From: Eubacteriales Family XIII. Incertae Sedis bacterium | GTDB taxonomy: Bacteria > Bacillota > Clostridia > Peptostreptococcales > Anaerovoracaceae | Length of the DNA: 11,565 nt | NCBI GenBank assembly: GCA_031263335.1 | Contig: JAISGB010000223.1 | Span: 1-11,565 of the forward strand | Reading direction: 5' to 3' | Part shown: positions 1 through 6,447 of the stretch, piece by piece | Position numbering within the stretch: the stretch's first letter is position 1 | Layout: every line of letters starts with the position of its first letter | Position numbers and translations under genes: made by a program | Notes under the pieces: model-generated | The model's database searches: none | The model's input: the letters and a program-made list of their open reading frames with translations, nothing else | What the model was told of the DNA's origin: nothing

Positions 1-3000
1 CCCCTCATCGTGCTGACGGCCATCGCGTGGTATCAATTCGTGGCGTTGGGCAACACCTTGCGGGACACCGCTGTCAGCGATTCGTCCGCCGCGCTGAACG
101 ACAGCGCGATCGAGAACATTGAGCGCATGACCACGGATACGGCCCAACGCGTGGCGGACTTTCTGTATGAACGCGACGCCGACATCCTGTATGTTGCCGA
201 CATTCCCCCCTCCGAAGACGCCTATCGCAAATTCGCGAATGCGCAACTCGGGAAGCTTGTCAAGAGCGGGGAATGGGAGCTTGCGTCGGACGGTCTGTCT
301 TGGGTGGGATCGTTCGCGGCCTCCGAATCGGATACGGCGCGAACCGGCGCCGAACAAGCGGGCAGATCGACCAACGCCGAGAACAACGACATGGACGGGT
401 TTCATTATCGCCAACCCGACAACTTCGAGTACAAGGAGATCCCCCTCTATGACGAGATCACCTTCGTGGACACGGAAGGCAATGAACAGGTCAAGGTCGT
501 CGCTTCCGGCTCCCCCAAGACGCATTATCCCCTGAGCGCGGAAAAGAAAAATGTCTCCGAGCGGGAAAACACCTATGTCAAAGCGGAGACCTATTTTGAA
601 AAACTGAAGACGCTGAAACCCGGCGAAATCTATGTGTCCGATGTGATCGGCGCCTATGTCCGCTCGAATTTCATCGGTATGTATACCCCCGACACGCTCA
701 AAACGGCGGGAGAGGATCGGGGCTACGACATCGATTACGATCCCGAATCGCAGGCTTACGCGGGCGAGGAAAACCCCAACGGCATACGCTTTGAGGGCAT
801 CGTCCGGTGGGCGACGCCGGTAACGGACGACGCGGGCGAAGTGATAGGCTATGTCACCCTCGCGCTGAACCACGATCACATCATGGAATTCGTGGATCAT
901 CAGACGCCGATGAACGAGCGTTACACCGAACTCCCCAGCGCCTTCGACGGAAACTACGCCTTCATCTGGGATTACAAATGCCGCAGCATCTGCCATCCGA
1001 GGCATCATTCCATCGTGGGTTTCGATCCGGAGACCGGCGACCCGCAGACTCCGTGGTTGGAGTCGTCCATCTATGACGCTTGGCAGGAGAGCGGCGTCGA
1101 AAAATGGACGGAGTTTGTCAAGGATTTGCCGACGTTTGACGAACAGTCGAGAGAAAAGATACCCGCGCCCGCGCTCACAAAGGAAGGGCTGGTCGGCTTG
1201 GACGGGCAATATCTGAACAACGCGCCCCAATGCACGGGATGGATGGATCTGACGAAAGAGGGAGGATCCGGCTCTTTCTACATATTATGGAGCGGTCTGT
1301 ACAAGCTGACCACGGCGGCCGCGATCCCCTACTATACGGGGCAGTACGCGCCCTCGGCGGACAACGAATATTCCGAACGCGGCTTTGGCTTCGTCGCCAT
1401 CGGCGCGGGGCTTGAAGACTTTACGCGTCCCGCCGCGGAGACGGAGGCGGAACTCAACAACGAGATCAATTCGAGCCTCGTCCGCACGGGGCTGTCCCTT
1501 GTTTTGACGACGCTGATCATCATTATTTTGGTCGTAATCATCGCGATTTGGTTGGCCTCGTTCCTGACGGGCAATATCACGAAACTGATCGCCGGCATAT
1601 CGCGATTCAGGTTCGGCGAACGGCACTTCCGCTTCGACGCGCCCGTGAAAGACGAGTTCGGCATTCTCGCGGACTCCTTTGACGACATGGCCGACAGCAT
1701 AGAGGACAGCGTGAAGAATCCGCTCGTCATCACGGATATGGATCTGAATATCATCCACATGAACGGTCACTGCTTAAGGTTGGTCAATAAGACCTTGCCC
1801 GAGGTCGTAGGCAAATCCTACAGGGAGCACAGCATCTATCCGATCGGATCGAAGTACTGCTCCATTACGTCTTTGAAAGAGGGGCGGGAAGCCGAGATAT
1901 ACTATATGGAGGAAGGCGATCGGTATTTTCGCGGCGCGGCCAATTATCTGTTGGATAAAGAGGGGAACAAGATCGGGTACATCATCATCACCGCGAATGT
2001 CACGGAGATGGTCAACAAGCAATTGGAGTTGGAACGGGCGGTGGACGACGCCAACAAGGCCAACGAGCATAAGGGCGAATTCCTCGCGCGCATGAGCCAC
2101 GAAATACGGACGCCGATGAACGCGATCATCGGCATCACGAACATCGTACAGAAAAAATTGGAAGACACGGACGGCGTACGCGTTGACCGAGATGAGATCT
2201 TCGGCTATGTCGCGCAGATAGAAACATCGTCGCAACATCTGATGGGGTTGCTGAACGACATCTTGGACATCTCCAAGATCGAGGCGGGCAAGATCGAGCT
2301 GTCCGAGGAAGAGATGGAGCTGTCCAAATTGGAGAGTACGGTGGTGGGCATCATCAAACCCCGTTGCGACGACAAACACATCAAATTCGAAACGATTTTC
2401 GACGAATTCTCGCCATCGGTCTTCAGGTGCGACTCGTTGCGTCTGCGTCAGGTGCTCATCAATCTCTTGGGCAACGCCGTGAAATTTACGCCGGAACTCG
2501 GGAAGATCGTATTTCGTATTGAAAAGAAGGATCGTCGGGACGGACGGACGCTGATCGGGTTCTCCGTCATCGATACGGGCATCGGCGTTTCGGAAGAGGC
2601 GGCGGCGGTGATCTTCGACCCCTTTGAGCAGGGCGACGGCAGTATATCGAGGACCCACGGCGGCACCGGCCTCGGGCTTGCCATCAGCCGGCGCATCATT
2701 CGCCTCTTCGGCAGTGAGATCGAGATGAAGAGCGAGGTCGGCAAAGGCAGTGCGTTTTCCTTCAGCATTTGGTTGGAGGAGGCGGAAATCGATTCGTTCG
2801 GCGGGACTGAACTTTCGGACGCGACCGACAAATTCATCGGCAAGCGGGCTTTGTTGGTGGACGATGTGGAGATCAACCGCATGATTATCATATCGTTGCT
2901 CGAGGGGACCGGCATCGAGATGGATGAGGCGGAGGACGGGACCGATGCGGTGAAGATGTTTGAGGCGTCCGAGGAAGGCGCCTACGACATTATTTTGATG

Positions 3001-3225
3001 GATATACAGATGCCCAAGATGGACGGCTATGACGCGACTGCCGCCATCCGGGCCATGGATCGTCGGGACGCGCGCGAGGTTCCCATCATCGCGCTCACAG
3101 CCAACGCCTTCAAGGAGGATATCGACAAGGCCCTGAAATCCGGAATGAATTCCCATATCGCAAAACCCGTTGAGCCGGATAGGCTGATGGAGGCGCTGTT
3201 CAGTTATTTCGTGCGGAAATTGTAA
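1..3225 (+). CDS. Hybrid sensor histidine kinase/response regulator, 5'-partial
   Basis: The frame is open from base 1, and a hydrophobic run at the very start looks like the first membrane helix, so the true start lies upstream. Residues are numbered from the GTG at 10. Order: an extracytoplasmic sensor of about 470 residues (16-490, Cache-like, with RWATPVTDDAGEVIGYV and the Cys/His-rich CRSICHPRHH); membrane helix about 494-517; HAMP about 518-567; PAS about 568-668; HisKA with MSHEIRTPMN, phospho-acceptor H697; HATPase_c with N-box NLLGNAVKF (818-826), G1 DTGIG (from D855) and G2 GGTGLGL (from G884); receiver with acidic pair D951/D952, phospho-acceptor D998 and K1052. All catalytic motifs are intact. 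It should autophosphorylate on H697 and pass phosphate to D998; no output domain is present, so a phosphotransfer partner or allosteric role is likely. Ligand unknown. The family is certain; the Cache label for the sensor is tentative. Confidence 0.95.
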   Translation, partial: PLIVLTAIAWYQFVALGNTLRDTAVSDSSAALNDSAIENIERMTTDTAQRVADFLYERDADILYVADIPPSEDAYRKFANAQLGKLVKSGEWELASDGLSWVGSFAASESDTARTGAEQAGRSTNAENNDMDGFHYRQPDNFEYKEIPLYDEITFVDTEGNEQVKVVASGSPKTHYPLSAEKKNVSERENTYVKAETYFEKLKTLKPGEIYVSDVIGAYVRSNFIGMYTPDTLKTAGEDRGYDIDYDPESQAYAGEENPNGIRFEGIVRWATPVTDDAGEVIGYVTLALNHDHIMEFVDHQTPMNERYTELPSAFDGNYAFIWDYKCRSICHPRHHSIVGFDPETGDPQTPWLESSIYDAWQESGVEKWTEFVKDLPTFDEQSREKIPAPALTKEGLVGLDGQYLNNAPQCTGWMDLTKEGGSGSFYILWSGLYKLTTAAAIPYYTGQYAPSADNEYSERGFGFVAIGAGLEDFTRPAAETEAELNNEINSSLVRTGLSLVLTTLIIIILVVIIAIWLASFLTGNITKLIAGISRFRFGERHFRFDAPVKDEFGILADSFDDMADSIEDSVKNPLVITDMDLNIIHMNGHCLRLVNKTLPEVVGKSYREHSIYPIGSKYCSITSLKEGREAEIYYMEEGDRYFRGAANYLLDKEGNKIGYIIITANVTEMVNKQLELERAVDDANKANEHKGEFLARMSHEIRTPMNAIIGITNIVQKKLEDTDGVRVDRDEIFGYVAQIETSSQHLMGLLNDILDISKIEAGKIELSEEEMELSKLESTVVGIIKPRCDDKHIKFETIFDEFSPSVFRCDSLRLRQVLINLLGNAVKFTPELGKIVFRIEKKDRRDGRTLIGFSVIDTGIGVSEEAAAVIFDPFEQGDGSISRTHGGTGLGLAISRRIIRLFGSEIEMKSEVGKGSAFSFSIWLEEAEIDSFGGTELSDATDKFIGKRALLVDDVEINRMIIISLLEGTGIEMDEAEDGTDAVKMFEASEEGAYDIILMDIQMPKMDGYDATAAIRAMDRRDAREVPIIALTANAFKEDIDKALKSGMNSHIAKPVEPDRLMEALFSYFVRKL

Positions 3226-3280
3226 GGTTTTGGGCCGAGAAAGGGCAGAGGACGGAAGTCTGTGTGGAATCCGCGATCGG

Positions 3281-3308
3281 TTGCTTTTCAAGTCAAATGG
3301 TGTATACT
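3281..3308 (+). promoter_or_regulatory. Sigma-70-type promoter for yebC
   Basis: TTGCTT (3281-3286) and TATACT (3303-3308) are separated by 16 bp, in the 123 bp gap between the kinase stop and yebC. Transcription would start near 3315, giving a leader of about 34 nt that includes an AAGGGAG ribosome binding site (3333-3339) 9 nt before the ATG. This implies yebC is transcribed independently of the kinase, although no convincing terminator separates them. Confidence 0.6.
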
Positions 3309-3348
3309 GATTATGGAAGATCGGGGACGCGGAAGGGAGAAATAACGT

Positions 3349-4074
3349 ATGGGCAGACACGGGACGATAGCGGGACGGAAGGCGGCGCAGGACAACAAGC
3401 GGGCCGCATTGTTTACGAAGTACACGAGGGCCATCATGATGGCGGCGAAGTCGGGGGGCGATCCCGATTACAACGCGTCCTTGAAGAACGCCATCGAGAA
3501 GGCGAAGGCGATCAACCTTCCGAACGATAAGATCACGCGGGCGATCAAGAAGGGGACGGGGGAACTCGAAGGCGAGACCTATGAGACGGTCAACTTTGAG
3601 GGCTACGGCGCCGGCGGCGTCGCGGTGGTCGTCGAGACGCTCACGGACAACAAGAACCGGACCACCTCGGCCATCAAACATATCTTCGACAAGCACAACG
3701 GCAATCTGGGCGTGCCGGGTTGCGTTTCCTACATGTTCGAGCGCAAAGGGGTCATCCTCATCGAGAAGGGCGGCGGCGTCGACGAGGACGCCGTGATGGA
3801 GGCGGCCTTGGACGCCGGCGCCGAGGATGTGAAGGATGAGGAGGAATACTTCGAGATCGTCACCCCCACCGAGGATTTTCCCGCCGTCGCCGACGCGTTG
3901 CGCGAAGCCGGTTACATGCTGTTGGAGTCGGACATCGAACAGGTGCCGAATATTGAGGCGGAGCCAAAGAATGACAGCGAACTGAGAAGCCTCATCAAGC
4001 TCATCGACGCGTTGGAGGAGAATGACGACGTGCAGAAGGTCCATACGAACAGTTCCGTCGATACGAGCGCGTAG
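3349..4074 (+). CDS. yebC: YebC/PmpR/TACO1-family protein
   Basis: 241 residues, the usual length. The N-terminus MGRHGTIAGRK replaces the more common MAGHSKW opening and is followed by the family's FTKYTRAI, AAKSGGDPDYN, AIEKAKAINLPNDKI and RAIKKGTGE segments, then GYGAGGVAVVVETLTDNKNR and the LGVPGCVSYMFERKGVI core. The family has a three-domain cupped fold with a basic N-terminal domain. Members were first called transcription regulators (PmpR); mitochondrial TACO1 activates translation, and some bacterial members are implicated in relieving ribosome stalling. Which role applies here cannot be read from sequence. The ATG is fixed by an AAGGGAG site 9 nt upstream. In many bacteria yebC lies beside ruvC; that neighbour is absent here. 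The gene converges on the asparaginase gene with only 9 bp between stops. Confidence 0.93.
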   Translation: MGRHGTIAGRKAAQDNKRAALFTKYTRAIMMAAKSGGDPDYNASLKNAIEKAKAINLPNDKITRAIKKGTGELEGETYETVNFEGYGAGGVAVVVETLTDNKNRTTSAIKHIFDKHNGNLGVPGCVSYMFERKGVILIEKGGGVDEDAVMEAALDAGAEDVKDEEEYFEIVTPTEDFPAVADALREAGYMLLESDIEQVPNIEAEPKNDSELRSLIKLIDALEENDDVQKVHTNSSVDTSA

Positions 4075-4083
4075 CGGCGGATT

Positions 4084-5115
4084 TTATCCTTCGTCGACCG
4101 CGTCCGGCGGTCGATCGGATCGGAGCGACAGATAGGCGTAGGCCATTTCAAAACTCATATCGTACAAGGGACGGATCAGGCCGGAGCGCAGAAGGTTTTG
4201 CGTGGATTCATAGGTCTTTTCCGGGCGCGTGAGGATCGGGGCGAAGCAGACCTCGATCTTTTTTTCGTGCGCGCGCCGCGCGAACGCCGTCAGAGAATAC
4301 GGAGGGATGTCCGTATCCGAGGCCGTGAAGGAATGATAGGCGCCGTGGAGGATCGCGTCCGTGTTCGCGAGATCATAGGCGTCGTATCGGATCCCGGGAT
4401 AGGGGCGAATGGCGGCGATACGCGCGGATATCGCGCGTATCGCGTACAGAAGCGGTCGGGCGTCGCCCTCCTCGCGCCCGCGCGCTTCGCGGATCATCGC
4501 CGTGACGCGCGAGGGATCGTTGACGGCGGGGTGGGATACGGACGTGAAATCGTCGCTGAAATCGGCGGGTTGCAGGAGGCGTTCCCCCGCGTGGAGATGC
4601 ATGCGCCCGTCGGCATTCCGATATGGGACATATACGCCGGGGCCGATGCCGTCCCGCGCCGCGCGGAGCGCCGCGTCGAAATGCGCGGTTCCGTTTGCCC
4701 GCGCGTCGGCCCGCGGCCTGTCGGATGAGATAAGGAACACGGGCGGATCGATCCCATAGAGCAGGAGCGCCAACAAGTTGGACGTGAAGGCGAGCGTGTC
4801 CGTGCCGTGGGTGATGAACAGCGCGCCGATCCGCGCGAAATCCAACGAACGGATGTGCCCGATCAACCCGGTCCAAAAATCAGGATTCATGTTCTCGCTG
4901 AGGATCTCGAACGGACGGGAATACGAGAACCGAAAGTCACCGCAACCCTCGGGCAGGATGGGAACGCCGCCGGATATGCCGTTGCCGCCGTCGCCCGCGT
5001 TTTCCGGGCGGATGTCGCCGAGGCCCGCGCGCCCGTCCCTCCTCGCGGAGAGGACGCCGTCGCGCCTTCGCTCGGAACCGATGGTGCCGCCTGTTTGAAT
5101 GATGTGGATGTTCAT
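4084..5115 (-). CDS. L-asparaginase-fold protein, atypical active site
   Basis: 343 residues from the ATG at 5115-5113. The frame stays open back to a TTG at 5139, but a GGGAGGAGG ribosome binding site falls between the two and selects the ATG. Family motifs: IIQTGGTIG with nucleophile-position T11; LFITHGTDT with T105 and D106; a SDRPRADARANG segment matching the conserved strand after the second motif; and a C-terminal TYESTQNLLRSGLI. Asparaginases hydrolyse L-Asn to Asp and ammonia using two Thr-centred triads, the second being Thr-Asp-Lys. There is no lysine before residue 285, so the canonical Lys is absent. The region where it should lie reads DGRMHLHAGERLL, with H175 the approximate counterpart. 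I recall related clostridial proteins with a similar His/Gly/Arg pattern, so this may be a subfamily rather than decay. No signal peptide is visible, so it should be cytoplasmic. Substrate uncertain. Confidence 0.88.
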   Translation of the reverse strand: MNIHIIQTGGTIGSERRRDGVLSARRDGRAGLGDIRPENAGDGGNGISGGVPILPEGCGDFRFSYSRPFEILSENMNPDFWTGLIGHIRSLDFARIGALFITHGTDTLAFTSNLLALLLYGIDPPVFLISSDRPRADARANGTAHFDAALRAARDGIGPGVYVPYRNADGRMHLHAGERLLQPADFSDDFTSVSHPAVNDPSRVTAMIREARGREEGDARPLLYAIRAISARIAAIRPYPGIRYDAYDLANTDAILHGAYHSFTASDTDIPPYSLTAFARRAHEKKIEVCFAPILTRPEKTYESTQNLLRSGLIRPLYDMSFEMAYAYLSLRSDRPPDAVDEG

Positions 5116-5124
5116 AGCGGGACG

Positions 5125-5133
5125 CCTCCTCCC
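5125..5133 (-). promoter_or_regulatory. Strong Shine-Dalgarno that sets the asparaginase start
   Basis: The minus strand reads GGGAGGAGG, a near-perfect anti-16S match, 9 nt before the ATG at 5115-5113. It lies inside the longer open frame that begins with TTG at 5139, which rules that upstream start out. Confidence 0.8.
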
Positions 5134-5140
5134 AAGCAAT

Positions 5141-5170
5141 AGTTTACCGTATCCGCCGGCGCGTTTGCAA
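5141..5170 (-). promoter_or_regulatory. Putative promoter of the asparaginase-family gene
   Basis: On the minus strand TTGCAA (5170-5165) and TAAACT (5146-5141) are 18 bp apart, placing the transcription start near 5134, only about 20 nt before the ATG and just ahead of the Shine-Dalgarno sequence. The -35 box abuts the pair of palindromes at 5173-5210, so regulation by a protein bound there is plausible. The -10 match is moderate. Confidence 0.45.
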
Positions 5171-5172
5171 GT

Positions 5173-5210
5173 ATGAAACTTACTTCATGTAAGCATGAAA
5201 TATATTTCAC
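5173..5210. promoter_or_regulatory. Two phased imperfect palindromes (candidate operator pair)
   Basis: Copy 1 (5173-5188) is ATGAAACTTACTTCAT and copy 2 (5195-5210) is ATGAAATATATTTCAC. They agree at 11 of 16 positions, and the starts are 22 bp apart, close to two helical turns. Copy 2 contains the perfect palindrome TGAAATATATTTCA (5196-5209). Between them CTTAC/GTAAG (5179-5183/5189-5193) forms a further inverted repeat. They sit 2 bp beyond the -35 box of the asparaginase promoter and about 95 bp before the divergent promoter at 5304. The pattern fits cooperative binding of a dimeric regulator; I cannot name the regulator family. Confidence 0.5.
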
Positions 5211-5303
5211 GCTTCACCGCGCGCGCTTTTTCGCGAATCGCAAAATCGTTGCGCGACGTGGAGGCAAGTGTTGCTCAAAACTGCCGAACGACGACGGTTG
5301 CTA

Positions 5304-5332
5304 TTCACATTTGGTTTGTTCTGTGGTATATT
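5304..5332 (+). promoter_or_regulatory. Strong sigma-70-type promoter with extended -10
   Basis: TTCACA (5304-5309, five of six consensus bases) and TATATT (5327-5332) are 17 bp apart, and TGG directly before the -10 makes it an extended -10. Initiation is expected near 5339, about 250 nt before the FNT start codon and immediately before a hairpin at 5343-5369. No convincing open reading frame follows directly, which points to a noncoding RNA or a long leader. Confidence 0.6.
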
Positions 5333-5338
5333 ATTGGA

Positions 5339-5549
5339 CATAGGAAGCGGCGACCTGTTCGTTGTTTCCGAAATATCCTGAAGTTCGCGTTAAGGCTGTT
5401 ATTTATCCTACATCTTCATACACGGGACCGCCGGGTCGCCCGGCCGCTGTCGGGCCGGCTTGACCGGATGGCAAACGCCGGGCGCAGGGAACCCACTTAT
5501 CAATAGATAAGGTATGAATTGCAGTCTGACGGTCCTTCGGGATTTTTAT
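5339..5549 (+). ncRNA. Candidate structured RNA or riboswitch-like leader
   Basis: This roughly 210 nt stretch starts at a strong promoter and ends at a terminator-like hairpin. By hand I find: an 11 bp 5' hairpin with GU pairs (5343-5353/5359-5369, 5 nt loop); a GC-rich hairpin (5431-5437 with one bulge against 5462-5467, then 5440-5445/5453-5458); a hairpin CTTATC-AATA-GATAAG (5496-5511); and two nested long-range stems, AGGCTG/CAGTCT (5393-5398/5522-5527) and TTCATAC/GTATGAA (5415-5421/5512-5518). An alternative stem GGACCG/CGGTCC (5425-5430/5530-5535) crosses the TTCATAC stem and uses the 5' strand of the terminator, as an antiterminator would. I recognise no known class: it does not match SRP RNA, tmRNA, RNase P, T-box or the c-di-GMP, cobalamin, SAM or TPP consensus. 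It could be an independent small RNA or an attenuator for the FNT operon. Confidence 0.42.
5531..5549 (+). terminator. Short terminator-like hairpin with UUCG tetraloop
   Basis: GGTCC (5531-5535) pairs with GGATT (5540-5544) around TTCG, giving a canonical C(UUCG)G tetraloop; two outer pairs are G-U. A T-rich run follows (5543-5547, then ATT). The stem is short, so efficiency is uncertain, but it directly follows the long-range stem ending at 5527 and lies about 40 nt before the FNT start codon. Confidence 0.45.
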
Positions 5550-5551
5550 TG

Positions 5552-5580
5552 TTCTCAATGCCGTTGGCCTCCGGTATAAT
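5552..5580 (+). promoter_or_regulatory. Promoter immediately upstream of the FNT channel gene
   Basis: TTCTCA (5552-5557) and a perfect TATAAT (5575-5580) are 17 bp apart. Initiation would fall around 5586-5590, at or within a few bases of the ATG at 5590, so the transcript would be essentially leaderless. It lies directly after the terminator-like hairpin, which suggests the preceding RNA and the operon are separate units, or that the operon has two promoters. Confidence 0.6.
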
Positions 5581-5591
5581 ATTAATATTAT
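5576..5591. repeat. Perfect 16 bp AT-only palindrome over -10 box and start codon
   Basis: ATAATATTAATATTAT is self-complementary over all 16 bases. It covers five bases of the TATAAT box, the predicted start of transcription and the first two bases of the FNT ATG. A bound dimer would block initiation. Some AT symmetry arises easily next to a TATAAT, but 16 of 16 in GC-rich surroundings is notable. Confidence 0.5.
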
Positions 5592-6447
5592 GGGTAGATT
5601 GTTGAAACCGCAGGAAATACTCGAAGCCTCCGTGGACGCTTCGGAAAGCAGAGCGGCGAGCGGCCTTGTGAGGCTTGCCGTTCTTGGATTTTTGGCGGGC
5701 GCGTTCATCGCGTTTGCCGCCGAGGCTTCCAACATGGCGGCGTTCAATCTGCTCGCCGACCCCGGTTCCTACGGCCTCGGACGGGTCTTGGCCGGCGGGG
5801 TGTTCGGCGTCGGTCTCATGCTCGTGGTGTTGGCGGGGGGCGAGCTGTTTACGGGCAACGTCCTCATGATCGGCGGGGTGATCCGGGGACGCGTCGGCGT
5901 CGGTTCCATGTTGCGCAACTGGGTCGTCGTCTACATCGCAAACTTCATCGGTTCCGTGTTCATCGCTTGGCTCATCGCACACAGCGGCCTCCTGCACAGC
6001 GGCGGCGAGCTGTTGGGCGCGGTGACCGTAAAGATCGCGGCGGGGAAGGTCGGACTTACCTTTCCGAGCGCCTTCATCCTCGGTCTGCTCTGCAATTGGT
6101 TGGTCTGCCTCGCTGTCTGGCTGTCCTTCGGCGCGGAATCCATGACAGGGAAGATGCTCGCGATCTTCTTCCCGATCGGACTCTTCGTTCTGTCGGGGTT
6201 TGAACACAGCGTGGCGAATATGTACTATGTGCCGGCCGGCATCTTCGCGAAGGCCGACGCCTCGGCGGCGGCATTAGCCTTGGACTTGGGCGTGACGCGG
6301 GAAGCGATGGACGCCTTGGGGTGGCCGGGGTTTTTGGTCCGCAATCTGTTGCCCGTCACCCTCGGCAACATCGTCGGCGGCGGCGTATTCGTGTCGGGCG
6401 CCTATCTTTTGGCGTTTCGGAAGCGACGGATCGGTGCGGACGGATGA
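5590..6447 (+). CDS. Formate/nitrite transporter (FNT) family channel
   Basis: 285 residues, typical of this pentameric inner-membrane channel family that moves formate, nitrite, hydrosulfide or lactate. Six helices at about 27-47, 63-82, 108-130, 158-178, 186-203 and 248-274. Functional residues match the FocA pattern: T88 in ELFTGN, K153 in AAGKVG and H206 in GFEHSVANMYYVPAGI. Their spacing (H minus T = 118, H minus K = 53) equals that of FocA T91/K156/H209. Substrate cannot be assigned; the FEHSVANMYYVPAGI stretch resembles hydrosulfide- and formate-type members as I recall. The start fits the family (LKPQEILEAS precedes helix 1), but no Shine-Dalgarno is visible and the -10 box is 9 nt away, so translation is probably leaderless. 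Its stop overlaps the prmA start (ATGA), implying translational coupling. Confidence 0.93.
   Translation: MGRLLKPQEILEASVDASESRAASGLVRLAVLGFLAGAFIAFAAEASNMAAFNLLADPGSYGLGRVLAGGVFGVGLMLVVLAGGELFTGNVLMIGGVIRGRVGVGSMLRNWVVVYIANFIGSVFIAWLIAHSGLLHSGGELLGAVTVKIAAGKVGLTFPSAFILGLLCNWLVCLAVWLSFGAESMTGKMLAIFFPIGLFVLSGFEHSVANMYYVPAGIFAKADASAAALALDLGVTREAMDALGWPGFLVRNLLPVTLGNIVGGGVFVSGAYLLAFRKRRIGADG

Noticed and set aside
1774..4044. 756-codon open frame on the minus strand antisense to the kinase and yebC
   Set aside because: It overlaps two genes with unmistakable protein motifs, has no family motifs, and is the usual antisense shadow seen in GC-rich genes.
4094..4114. Perfect 7 bp inverted repeat TCGACCG/CGGTCGA near the convergent yebC and asparaginase stops, possible bidirectional terminator
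   Set aside because: No T-run on either strand, and it lies in the coding end of the asparaginase gene; kept only as a weak possibility.
5195..5506. 103-codon plus frame starting MKYISRFTAR
   Set aside because: No Shine-Dalgarno, starts inside the palindrome pair, runs through the promoter at 5304-5332 and the predicted RNA hairpins, and has no recognisable motif.
5421..5549. Match of GGCAAACGCC and GGGCGCAGGG to a c-di-GMP-I or cobalamin riboswitch
   Set aside because: Short resemblances only; the hairpins and tetraloop receptor expected between the conserved blocks are not in the right places.
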